Of a stretch of 64,000 nucleotides of DNA, positions 10,669 to 18,882 are shown piece by piece; the first letter of the stretch is position 1, and every line of letters begins with the position of its first letter. The stretch spans positions 48,341 to 112,340 of the forward strand of contig JABLXQ010000019.1 of the NCBI GenBank assembly GCA_013178375.1. Reading direction: 5' to 3'. This DNA comes from Gammaproteobacteria bacterium (GTDB lineage Bacteria; Pseudomonadota; Gammaproteobacteria; Pseudomonadales; Ketobacteraceae). Under the pieces are notes generated by a model. That model was not told the origin of the DNA. It did no database searches and worked only from the letters and a program-made list of their open reading frames with translations. The translations under genes were made by a program, and so were the position numbers.

Positions 10669-11341
10669 ACTGCAGCACATCAACAAAACATTTCAGCTTG
10701 GGGACCAGACCGTCCACGCGCTGGATGATGTCAGTCTGCTTATCGACAAGGGCGAATATATTTCCGTGATGGGGCCGTCCGGTTCCGGCAAGTCCACCCT
10801 GCTCAACGTGCTGGGCTTGCTGGACCAGCCCAACGACGGCCATTATCTGCTGGAAGGCACCGACACCACGCAACTGAGCGAACCGGAGCGGGCCCGCTAC
10901 CGCCGCGATCATATCGGTTTTGTGTTCCAGTCCTACCATCTGGTGAACCGGCTCAACGCGCGCGAGAACATTGAATTGCCGCTGGTACTGGCAGGGATTC
11001 CACCGAAAGAACGCGCGCCGCGGGTGGATGAAATGCTGCAGCGGCTGAGCCTGACTCCGCGCGCCGATCATTTGCCCAACCAGCTATCCGGCGGGCAGCG
11101 CCAGCGGGTGGCGATTGGCCGCGCCATCATCATGAAACCGCAGATCCTGCTGGCGGACGAACCCACCGGCAACCTGGACAGCAAATCCGGCGCCGATGTG
11201 ATCGAGTTGCTGGAGGAGTTGAACCAGCAACAGGGCATCACGCTGCTGATCGTCACCCACGATGCCGCCGTGGGTCAGCGCGCTCACCGCCGCATCCGCA
11301 TGGTGGACGGCCGCATCGACACCGATAAAAACGGGGCCTGA
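10661..11341 (+). CDS. ABC exporter ATPase (MacB/LolD-like)
   Basis: A 226-residue nucleotide-binding subunit powering the export complex. Walker A is GPSGSGKST, the Q-loop is in FVFQSYHLV, the ABC signature is LSGGQRQRVAIGRA, Walker B is ILLADEPTGNLDS, and the switch His is in VTHD. The length and LSGGQ context place it in the LolD/MacB group, where the ATPase is a separate chain. The ATG at 10661 overlaps the adaptor stop (ATGATTGA); an in-frame ATG at 10622 would reach deep into the adaptor gene and was rejected. Three bases separate it from the first permease. Confidence 0.93.
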   Translation: MIELQHINKTFQLGDQTVHALDDVSLLIDKGEYISVMGPSGSGKSTLLNVLGLLDQPNDGHYLLEGTDTTQLSEPERARYRRDHIGFVFQSYHLVNRLNARENIELPLVLAGIPPKERAPRVDEMLQRLSLTPRADHLPNQLSGGQRQRVAIGRAIIMKPQILLADEPTGNLDSKSGADVIELLEELNQQQGITLLIVTHDAAVGQRAHRRIRMVDGRIDTDKNGA

Positions 11342-11344
11342 AAA

Positions 11345-12553
11345 ATGCGCACTGCCGACTTGCTCCGCTTCGATTTCCAGGTGCTCAACCGTCACCGCTT
11401 TCGCGCGCTGATGATGTTGATCGCCATGTCGATCGGCGTGGCGGCGGTGAACCTGCTCACCGGATTGGGGGAAGGTGCCAAGGCGTTCGTGCTGGGGGAA
11501 TTTTCCATGCTCGGCAAAAACACCCTGATCATGCTGCCCGGCAAGAAGGAAACCAGCGGCGGTATGCCACCGATGATGGGCGCGGCGCCGCGCGACATTA
11601 CGCTGCAGGACGCCGAGGCAATGCGCCGGCTCAGTGGCGTGGTGCAGATCGCGCCGCTGATCGTCGGCATGAGTGAAGTGTCGTACGGCAGCCGCAATCG
11701 CGAGGTGATGATTGCCGGCACCACGGCGTCGTATTTTTCCATCCGCCAGCTGTCGATCCGCCAGGGGACAGCGTTGCCGGAAGTGCCCAGCGATGTAGCC
11801 AGCCCGGTATGCGTGATCGGCTGGAAGGTGAAGCAGGAAATCTTCGGCGAGCGCCCGGCCCTGGGCCAGTGGCTGAAAGCCGGCGACCGCCGTTTTCGCG
11901 TGGTGGGGATCATGGATGCGAAGGGTCAGGCGCTGGGAATGGACATGAATGATCTGATGCTGATTCCGGTCGCCAGCGCCCAGGCTCTATTCAATCAGGA
12001 AGGCCTGTTCCGGGTGATGATCGAAGTGCAGAGCGCCGACATGGTGAAAAAAACCAAACAGCGCGTGATCGACACCATGAAACTGCGCCACGAAGGTGAC
12101 GAGGATGTCACCGTGATCACGCAGGATTCCATTCTCGCCGCGTTCAATAAAATCCTCGACACCATGACGCTGGCGGTGGGCGGCATCGGTGCCATCAGTT
12201 TGCTGGTGGCGGGCATTCTGATCATGAATGTGACGCTGATCGCGGTGACCCAGCGCACCAAGGAAATCGGCCTGCTGAAAGCGATCGGTGCGACGGATCG
12301 TGATGTGCTGCAAATTTTTCTTACCGAAGCCACGCTGATGGCGGTGCTGGGTGCGCTGCTGGGCGTGATCCTGAGCGAAACCGCGCTGTTCATCGGCCGG
12401 GTGATTTTTCCGGATATCGGTTTTCACACGCCGCCCTGGGCGATGGTGATGTCGGTGGTGATTGCCATCGTCACCTCGGTGCTGTTTGCGTGGGGGCCAT
12501 CGCGCCGGGCCGCGCGCATGGAACCGGTGAACGCTTTGCAGGGGCGCAACTGA
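11345..12553 (+). CDS. ABC exporter permease 1 (MacB-like, FtsX fold)
   Basis: A 402-residue permease with the MacB architecture: one N-terminal helix (about 20-40), a large periplasmic domain (about 45-265) and three C-terminal helices carrying the FtsX domain. The motif TKEIGLLKAIGATDRDVL is the cytoplasmic coupling segment. The C-terminus RRAARMEPVNALQ is typical. It is paired with a second, similar permease one base downstream, so the transporter is likely a heterodimer rather than the MacB homodimer. No ATPase domain is fused, unlike E. coli MacB. Confidence 0.9.
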   Translation: MRTADLLRFDFQVLNRHRFRALMMLIAMSIGVAAVNLLTGLGEGAKAFVLGEFSMLGKNTLIMLPGKKETSGGMPPMMGAAPRDITLQDAEAMRRLSGVVQIAPLIVGMSEVSYGSRNREVMIAGTTASYFSIRQLSIRQGTALPEVPSDVASPVCVIGWKVKQEIFGERPALGQWLKAGDRRFRVVGIMDAKGQALGMDMNDLMLIPVASAQALFNQEGLFRVMIEVQSADMVKKTKQRVIDTMKLRHEGDEDVTVITQDSILAAFNKILDTMTLAVGGIGAISLLVAGILIMNVTLIAVTQRTKEIGLLKAIGATDRDVLQIFLTEATLMAVLGALLGVILSETALFIGRVIFPDIGFHTPPWAMVMSVVIAIVTSVLFAWGPSRRAARMEPVNALQGRN

Positions 12554-12554
12554 C

Positions 12555-13751
12555 ATGCTGTGGCGCGATCTGATCCACCTTGTGTTGCGCAGCATCACCA
12601 GCAGCCCGCTGCGCAGCATATTGACAGCCCTGGGCATTGCGATCGGCATCGCGGCTGTCGCACTGTTGACCTCCATCGGCGAAGGTATTCGCGGCTATGT
12701 GATGGACAATTTCTCGCAATTCGGCACCCGCATCATCGCGGTGAATCCGGGCAAGACCGACACCCAGGGCATCGGCGGGCTGTTCCGCACCGACCGGCCA
12801 CTCACACTGGATGACGCCGATGCGCTGACACGACTGCCCCATGTGGACTATGTGGTGCCCAGCGTGCAGGGAGCCGGCACGGTGGAAGCCGGCGAGCGCT
12901 CGCGCAACAGCGACATCATTGGCGCCAATCACGCCCTCAACGACGCCTGGCAATTCAAGCTGGCCATGGGCAGCTCACTACCGAAAGACGAATCCGGCCG
13001 CAGCCGCAATTTCGCCGTGCTGGGATCGAAGCTGAAAGAGGAATTGTTCGGCGCACGCAATCCACTGGGCCAGTTTATCCGCGTCGGCAGCATCCGCTTC
13101 CGCGTGGTGGGGGTGATGGAGGAAAAGGGCCAGATGCTGGGCATCGACCTGGACGACATTGTGTTCATTCCGGTGGACAAGGCCCTGACCCTGTTCAATC
13201 GCGAAGGGCTGATGCAGATCGACGTGGTGTTCGCCGAAAGCACGACGTCCACGATCATGGAGCAGGCCGTGCGCAAGGTGATGCTGGAACGGCACGGCAA
13301 CGAGGATTTCACCATCGTCACCCAGGACCAGATGCTGAAAAGCCTGGACAAGATCCTGTCGGTGCTCACCGCCGCCGTGGGGGCATTGGGGGCGATCTCG
13401 CTGCTGGTGGGGGCCGTGGGCATTCTTACCATCATGACCACCACGGTGCGGGAACGGACGGCGGAGATCGGTCTGCTCACCGCGCTGGGCACCTCGCAGC
13501 GGCAGATCCTGCTGCTGTTCCTGTGGGAAGCGGTGGCGCTGGCCTTTGCCGGCGGGATGGCGGGCATTCTCACCATGGTGGGCCTGATCCTGCTGATCCA
13601 GTGGCTGGCGCCGGATCTGCCGCTGACCCTGAGCCCCTTCTACCTGGGACTGTCGCTGCTGCTGTCGGTGGTCATCGGCCTGGTAGCGGGGCTGGCGCCG
13701 GCCCGCGCCGCCGCCCGCATGAACCCCATTGACGCACTGCGCACGGAATGA
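12555..13751 (+). CDS. ABC exporter permease 2 (MacB-like, FtsX fold)
   Basis: A 398-residue paralogue of the preceding permease with the same four-helix layout, periplasmic domain and coupling motif (TAEIGLLTALGTSQRQIL). It ends RAAARMNPIDALR, like its partner. The ATG follows the previous stop after a single base, so translation is coupled. The two proteins presumably form the two halves of the membrane channel and the stalk that contacts the adaptor. Confidence 0.9.
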   Translation: MLWRDLIHLVLRSITSSPLRSILTALGIAIGIAAVALLTSIGEGIRGYVMDNFSQFGTRIIAVNPGKTDTQGIGGLFRTDRPLTLDDADALTRLPHVDYVVPSVQGAGTVEAGERSRNSDIIGANHALNDAWQFKLAMGSSLPKDESGRSRNFAVLGSKLKEELFGARNPLGQFIRVGSIRFRVVGVMEEKGQMLGIDLDDIVFIPVDKALTLFNREGLMQIDVVFAESTTSTIMEQAVRKVMLERHGNEDFTIVTQDQMLKSLDKILSVLTAAVGALGAISLLVGAVGILTIMTTTVRERTAEIGLLTALGTSQRQILLLFLWEAVALAFAGGMAGILTMVGLILLIQWLAPDLPLTLSPFYLGLSLLLSVVIGLVAGLAPARAAARMNPIDALRTE

Positions 13752-13799
13752 TGGCACGGGGTTTGAATTACCCCTGCAAAGGTCCTTCTGGAGATTTTC

Positions 13800-14768
13800 A
13801 TGGGTCAGGTCGAAACTCACTTGTCCGCCACCCCTAAAACCGGCGACACCCCACAAAACGCACAACAACAGGCTTCCATGGCCATCGATTTGTTTCACGC
13901 GCACACGTTGCGCATGGCCCGGCACGATCTGCTGGTCACCATTTTGGTTCTCAGCCGCTTCATTCAGCGCCATCGCGGTGCAACTTTGGCCCTGCTGGGG
14001 GGTGACAGAAGCTTCCGGCCCCAGGTGCAGACCCTGCAACAGCAGATCAACGCCCAGCTGGAATTCATCCACTGCCTGAACGCCACTGCCCGCGAATCCA
14101 TCGCCGACAATGACTGGAAACAGCTCAGCCTGGGCTGGCATACCATCATCAAGGATCTGGAAAACGACGCCATCCACCACAGTTTCGAGTTCCATTCCCA
14201 CCTGCTGGAACTGCTGCTGCGGGTAGCGCGCCAGCTGAGTGAGGCCGTGCTGTACCAGCCGCCGCTGGCACAGATGCCCGAGGCCCTGCGCAACCGGGTG
14301 GAGAAAACCTATCTGGAGCCGCTGCAGAACCTGAACCAGACCTGCGTGATCGAACTGTACGAACTGGTGGAATACCTGGCGCGCATTCGCGGCATGGGCA
14401 CCCACATGGCGGCCGTGGGCCACAGTGACACCGATTCCGATACCCGGGTGGCGTTCTGGCTGCAGGAATTCCGTTACCGCAAGGACCGCTTCGACCAGAA
14501 CCTGCAGGTGCTGCCCAGCGCCTACCTGCCCTTCATTCCCGCCCTGCGCGCATTGCCCAACCTGAACATGAAGTTGAATTACTTCATCAATCTGCTGGGC
14601 CACGAGATGACATCGCAGCGGTCGATCAAGATTCCCAGCCACAAACTGTTCCTGATGGGTACCGAAATCATCGACGGCTACCTGAACGTGATGGATCAGG
14701 CCAACGCGGTGATTCGCGAGCAGCTGCATCAGATGAACATGATGTGCCTGCAGCGCTTGATGGAGTAA
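13800..14768 (+). CDS. helical protein of unknown function, possibly NIT-sensor-like
   Basis: A 322-residue protein predicted almost wholly alpha-helical, with no signal peptide or membrane segment. Two segments, FIQRHRGATLALLGG (about residue 57) and YLARIRGMGTHMAAVG (about residue 195), resemble the RG-containing opening of nitrate/nitrite-sensing (NIT) domains, each beginning one half of the protein; this is a weak resemblance made by eye. GGAG lies eight bases before the ATG. It begins 48 bases after the export operon on the same strand, so it may be co-transcribed and could sense a signal or aid export. No catalytic motif was seen. Confidence 0.6.
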   Translation: MGQVETHLSATPKTGDTPQNAQQQASMAIDLFHAHTLRMARHDLLVTILVLSRFIQRHRGATLALLGGDRSFRPQVQTLQQQINAQLEFIHCLNATARESIADNDWKQLSLGWHTIIKDLENDAIHHSFEFHSHLLELLLRVARQLSEAVLYQPPLAQMPEALRNRVEKTYLEPLQNLNQTCVIELYELVEYLARIRGMGTHMAAVGHSDTDSDTRVAFWLQEFRYRKDRFDQNLQVLPSAYLPFIPALRALPNLNMKLNYFINLLGHEMTSQRSIKIPSHKLFLMGTEIIDGYLNVMDQANAVIREQLHQMNMMCLQRLME

Positions 14769-14942
14769 CCCCCCAATAGAAAACTGACTGCCGCGCCACC
14801 ATCAAACCCGGTAGCACATGAAATATTCCGTGTGATAGCATCGCCGAACTTTTTTAGGCTCGATGAACATCGATGTGTGCCTGCACTGTTTCCGCATCGG
14901 CCTGGAATTGATAACGTCAACAACCGACTAGGCGATAAGGGA

Positions 14943-16268
14943 ATGACTGCTGACACGTCTGACAATCTGAGCGCTGGCATCAACCTGCGCGAACTGGCTT
15001 CTTCCGCTCACTTTGCCCTGAAACAATTTTTTCTGCTGCTGACCGCTGCTTTCAGTTTCACACTGGATCTGCAAACGCTGGGACTGGTTTGCATTTTTCT
15101 GGGCGGCGCATCCCTGCTGATTGAACGCCGCCTGTCAGTGCGTGATCCGGCTTCCATCATCTTGCTGCTGTGCGGCCTGGCACTGTGTCTGCTGCAGTGG
15201 CTGCCCGCAGTGAATTCCGTGCTGCCCGCGAATTTTCTGCCGGCGCTGCCATTCGTGGCCGTATTCACTTTTTATCTGGGTTACTCACTGCTGCGCCAAC
15301 CCTTTGCCGAGCTGTTTGCCCAGGTGCCCGCACTGCCTGCATTGCGCCGGCAGCACACGCAATTGTGGCTGATCCAGTACGCGGTTGTTGCAGCACTCTG
15401 GCTGTTGTTGCCGGCCCACTATTTTGCAGCGCTGGCCGCCGTGATCGCACTGGAGGGGTTGATAGTGCACGGCTATCTGCAACTGGTCGGTGTCGGCTCG
15501 TTCTGGCAGGGGCCTGTCACGCGGCAACTGGAGGAATTCCGTTTTGTCCGCGTGGAAAAAGATTTTGCGAAACTGAAACCGCTGTACGATCTGTTTATCC
15601 GGGAACTGACGCCAGCACTGAAAGAAGGTGATCGCCTGCACGACAAACCCCACGATGAAATCGTGCAGATGAAAATGCAGTCCGACCAGAAGAAATGGAA
15701 ATACGCCACTTTTTACGCCGCATACCACGGTGACAAACTGGTGGGTACGGTGACCTGTCAATTCGATTCGAACGAACGGCAGTTACCGGTGGAATACATC
15801 ACCTCAAAGCCAATGAACCTGGACAAAATGCGCGAATACGGCACGCTGGCGGAACTGGGGCGCCTCAGTGTGGCGGAAGATTACCGCATGGCCCCCGAAG
15901 TGTTGGCGGGATTGATCATGTGCGCCACCGAAACGGCGCTGGCGCACGATGCCTGCTTCATCGTGTTGCAGGCGGTGGCGAAGACGGCCCGCATCTATTC
16001 GAAAATGGGATTCGCACCCATTCTGGAAGAGTCGGTGACCAATCTGGAGTATGGCACTCCGATGAAATTGTTCGCCACCAACCTGGCGACCCAGGCCGGC
16101 GCCCGCAATGCGTACAGAGACAATATGGGGCATCTGTTCTCGCCGTATATCATGCACCGCTTTGTGTGGCGGCAGATCGTGAAAATCATGTTGCGCGCAC
16201 ACACCCAACAGAAGCGGGTTTCCGATCTGAGCACTCAGGAGCTGCCGGCACTGGCGGTTTTCCGCTAA
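14943..16268 (+). CDS. membrane-anchored FeeM-like N-acyltransferase (N-acyl amino acid synthase-like)
   Basis: A 441-residue protein in two parts. Residues 20-185 contain about five hydrophobic segments. From about residue 200 on there is a GNAT-like domain of the FeeM/LuxI-related type, with EYGTLAELGRLSVAEDYR (conserved E..R) and the structural block ARIYSKMGFAPI. Relatives join a fatty acyl group from acyl-ACP to an amino acid, giving long-chain N-acyl amino acids used as signals, surfactants or membrane lipids. Known FeeM proteins are soluble and shorter, so the membrane domain is notable. The ATG at 14943 follows AAGG closely; a GTG at 14832 is an alternative that would add 37 non-hydrophobic residues. 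The upstream gap contains the dyad CGATG-AA-CATCG (14861-14872). Confidence 0.7.
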   Translation: MTADTSDNLSAGINLRELASSAHFALKQFFLLLTAAFSFTLDLQTLGLVCIFLGGASLLIERRLSVRDPASIILLLCGLALCLLQWLPAVNSVLPANFLPALPFVAVFTFYLGYSLLRQPFAELFAQVPALPALRRQHTQLWLIQYAVVAALWLLLPAHYFAALAAVIALEGLIVHGYLQLVGVGSFWQGPVTRQLEEFRFVRVEKDFAKLKPLYDLFIRELTPALKEGDRLHDKPHDEIVQMKMQSDQKKWKYATFYAAYHGDKLVGTVTCQFDSNERQLPVEYITSKPMNLDKMREYGTLAELGRLSVAEDYRMAPEVLAGLIMCATETALAHDACFIVLQAVAKTARIYSKMGFAPILEESVTNLEYGTPMKLFATNLATQAGARNAYRDNMGHLFSPYIMHRFVWRQIVKIMLRAHTQQKRVSDLSTQELPALAVFR

Positions 16269-16456
16269 AAGTGATCAGCCTGGTGCGCACATACCCCGCA
16301 CGTTTTTGATCCATTGGCAAGCGCAGGAACACTCGGCGTACAACGTACGTAACGGGCAATGACCTGACATCGAACAAGGTAGACAATGTCGCCCCGTCGG
16401 TTTACCAACAGGACGACAGAACCTATTCGATTTGCGGTCATTCAAGGGAGCCATTG

Positions 16457-17254
16457 ATGAACACCCCACTTGCCTCTGCGGCACAGAAAACCATTTTCAT
16501 TACGGGCGCCACCGCCGGCATCGGCAGGGCCACCGCGCGTCTGTTTGCCGAAAAGGGCTGGTATGTAGGACTTGCCGCCCGCAGTGCCGACAAGCTGGAG
16601 GAACTGGAAAATGAACTGGGCGCGGCGAAATGCAGCGGGCATGTGGTGGATGTCACCGATGCGGAACAGGTGAACCAGGCCCTGCAGGCATTTGGCGAAA
16701 ATACCGGCGGCCGCCTGGATGTGCTGGTGAACAACGCCGGCGTTCTACATGCCGGTGACTTCGAAGACATGCCCACGCACCAGCACCACAGTATCATCGA
16801 CACCAATATCAAGGGCGTGATCCATTGCATGCAGAGTGCCTTTCCGCTGCTGAAAAACACACCGGATTCGCACGTCATCAACATGAGCTCGGCATCCGCC
16901 ATGTATGGATCGCCCACCCTGGCCACCTATTCCGCCAGCAAGTTTGCCGTGCGGGCCCTGACCGAAGCACTGAATGTGGAATGGGCGCGCCACGGCATCA
17001 CGGTGACGGACATCATGCCGCCATTCGTGGACACGGAAATGCTGGACAATCCGGTGCGCAGCCGCATCAAGGCGATCTCCCTGCTGGGCGTGCAGCTGTC
17101 GGCGGAGGATGTGGCGCAGTCGGTGTGGAATGCGATTGCATCGCGCCAGCTGCACGACCGGGTGACGCCCTCATTCAGGTTGCTGGCCCTGATGCAGAAG
17201 CATGCGCCGGACAGCATCCAGCGCCGGTTTGTGAAGTTTCTGTCTGGATATTGA
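16457..17254 (+). CDS. short-chain dehydrogenase/reductase
   Basis: A classical SDR of 265 residues that uses NAD(P)(H) to interconvert an alcohol and a carbonyl. The cofactor loop is TGATAGIG, followed by NNAG, the catalytic Ser in NMSSASA and the YSASK pair. An Arg after the second strand (AARSADKL) hints at NADP(H). The ATG at 16457 has GGGAG six bases upstream; a TTG one codon earlier is not needed. The substrate cannot be told. It follows the FeeM-like gene by 188 bases and may have its own promoter. Confidence 0.85.
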   Translation: MNTPLASAAQKTIFITGATAGIGRATARLFAEKGWYVGLAARSADKLEELENELGAAKCSGHVVDVTDAEQVNQALQAFGENTGGRLDVLVNNAGVLHAGDFEDMPTHQHHSIIDTNIKGVIHCMQSAFPLLKNTPDSHVINMSSASAMYGSPTLATYSASKFAVRALTEALNVEWARHGITVTDIMPPFVDTEMLDNPVRSRIKAISLLGVQLSAEDVAQSVWNAIASRQLHDRVTPSFRLLALMQKHAPDSIQRRFVKFLSGY

Positions 17255-17445
17255 TCAATTACGGTCGGGCAGTGGACGCCCGGAGTTGATCGAGTCGCGG
17301 CAATACGGATGTCTCTAGGTGTGCTACCGAACAGAACGGGGCGCCCTCACTATCCATACTGGTCCCCATGGTGCTTGACCAATACTGGTGAAGTGCCGGG
17401 GAATCACAGTGGTTCCAATATTGTCGTTCTTATGGAGCAAACCTC

Positions 17446-17625
17446 ATGAACAAGAATCAGATCCAGGGCAAAGCCGACGAAGCAACAGGCAAAATCAAGG
17501 AAGTCACTGGCAAGCTCATCGGTGACAAGCAGATGGAGATTGAAGGCAAAGCCAAGAAAGTGGGCGGCAAGATCGAAGGCGCACTGGGCGATATCAAGGA
17601 AAACGTCAAAAAGAACATTCCGTGA
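17446..17625 (+). CDS. CsbD-family stress-response protein
   Basis: A 59-residue, Lys/Gly/Glu-rich protein with the CsbD layout: MNKNQIQGKADEATGK at the start, then repeated GK(I/V)-type helical segments and a Lys-rich tail. Family members are small, abundant, poorly structured proteins induced by general stress; the biochemical role is unknown. The start has TGGAGCAA nine bases upstream. It is monocistronic, with no partner nearby that explains its job. Confidence 0.85.
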   Translation: MNKNQIQGKADEATGKIKEVTGKLIGDKQMEIEGKAKKVGGKIEGALGDIKENVKKNIP

Positions 17626-17811
17626 TTCACCCTGTTGCTAACTGCCCGTAACCAACCTGCCAGGCCCGGTGACCCATTCCCTGTGTTCAGGATCGGCATC
17701 TGCCGAAAATGAATGCTGCACTATGCGGGATGAACACCGGGCACCATTCAACACTGCATTGATCAAACCAGTTTTCACACCGTGCCGGGTTGACCGGTAT
17801 TGTTCAGATCA

Positions 17812-18639
17812 ATGCGTCAGAACCCCGGGGAAGCGGTATTGAATCTTTCAGACTATCGCGCATCCACGCAGGAACAGGATCGCACGCAAGATTTGCTGGA
17901 ACTGATGCCTGCCACCGGCAGCATCGCGCTGGATATCGGCGCGCGCGACGGCCATTTTTCGCTGCTGATGGCGGAGCGCTTTGAGCAGGTCATCGCGCTG
18001 GATCTCCACAAACCCAACGTCAACCACCTGCGCGTTCAATGTGTAGAGGGCAACGCAGCCCGACTGGATCTGCCGGATGCATCGGTGGATTTTGTCTTTT
18101 GCGCGGAAGTGCTCGAACATCTGTGCGACGATACGCTCACCGCCGTCTGCAACGAGCTGCAGCGTGTCTGCAACGGCCAGTTGCTCATTGGCGTTCCCTA
18201 CCGACAGGACATCCGTGTAGGCCGCACCACCTGCTACCATTGCCTGGGAAAAAATCCGCCGTGGGGCCATGTCAACCGGTTCGACGAGCATTCCCTGGCA
18301 GAGCGGTTCCCCCACTTCCACATCGAGAAAAAAAGCTTTGTCGGGCACAATGCCGATGAAACCAATGCGCTGTCTGCGCTGCTGCTGGATCTGGCCGGCA
18401 ATCCTTATGGAACCTACGAGCAGGAAGAAGGCTGCATCCATTGCGGACGCCCGTTGATTCCGCCGCCGGAGCGCAACCTGGGCCAGAAGATTCTCACCAA
18501 GGCCGCCTATTTGGCGCGCGACACCACCGCGCTGTTCAACAAACCCCACGCCAACTGGATTCATGTGCTGTTTTCGAAGAACGATGCGGCGCGCGCGGTC
18601 GCCCCATCCGTAGAGTCACGCTCTACCCGCGCCGCCTGA
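17812..18639 (+). CDS. class I SAM-dependent methyltransferase with Cys-pair motifs
   Basis: A 275-residue soluble enzyme. The SAM-binding motif I is LDIGARDGHFSLL, with an acidic residue in IALDL, and FCAEVLEHL follows as motif IV. The C-terminal half has TCYHCLG and CIHCGRPL, two CxxC pairs that could bind zinc. The substrate is unknown; small-molecule or glycan methylation is possible. The start is uncertain: ATG at 17812 is weakly preceded by a Shine-Dalgarno, a TTG lies at 17800, and a TTG at 17839 follows GGGGAAG. Confidence 0.7.
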   Translation: MRQNPGEAVLNLSDYRASTQEQDRTQDLLELMPATGSIALDIGARDGHFSLLMAERFEQVIALDLHKPNVNHLRVQCVEGNAARLDLPDASVDFVFCAEVLEHLCDDTLTAVCNELQRVCNGQLLIGVPYRQDIRVGRTTCYHCLGKNPPWGHVNRFDEHSLAERFPHFHIEKKSFVGHNADETNALSALLLDLAGNPYGTYEQEEGCIHCGRPLIPPPERNLGQKILTKAAYLARDTTALFNKPHANWIHVLFSKNDAARAVAPSVESRSTRAA

Positions 18640-18690
18640 CCCACCGCTGTCAGCGTCCGTCGCGCCCGCATGCACGGCGTCAGGCCATAA

Positions 18691-18713
18691 CTTTTTATGC
18701 GTTTTTTACGCGC
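18691..18713 (+). promoter_or_regulatory. candidate KdpE-binding site upstream of kdpF
   Basis: A T-rich stretch with a TTTTTATG..TTTTTTACGCG layout lies about 80 bases before kdpF, and resembles the E. coli kdp operator as I remember it (TTTATA, T-run, then ACRCC). A weak -10 (TAATAC, 18759-18764) lies downstream, consistent with an activator-dependent promoter. The kdpE gene in the same operon makes autoregulation likely. Confidence 0.5.
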
Positions 18714-18791
18714 CCTGCGCCACCTGATCTGGTGCCTTTACGCCCTCCCGCCCTACGCTAATACCATCTTCCTGCCAATTATGAGGTTTGT

Positions 18792-18878
18792 ATGGACTGG
18801 CTGCTGCTGACCATCGTGATCGCGCTGGCAATTTACCTGTGCATTGCCATGCTGGCGCCGGAAAAATTCCAGGGGTGA
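18792..18878 (+). CDS. kdpF: KdpF, small stabilising subunit of the Kdp potassium ATPase
   Basis: A 28-residue single-helix membrane peptide, MDWLLLTIVIALAIYL through the typical C-terminus LAPEKFQG. KdpF peptides are 26-30 residues and stabilise the KdpABC complex. TGAGG lies upstream of the ATG. It is four bases before kdpA, in the canonical first position of the operon. Confidence 0.9.
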   Translation: MDWLLLTIVIALAIYLCIAMLAPEKFQG

Positions 18879-18882
18879 TGCC

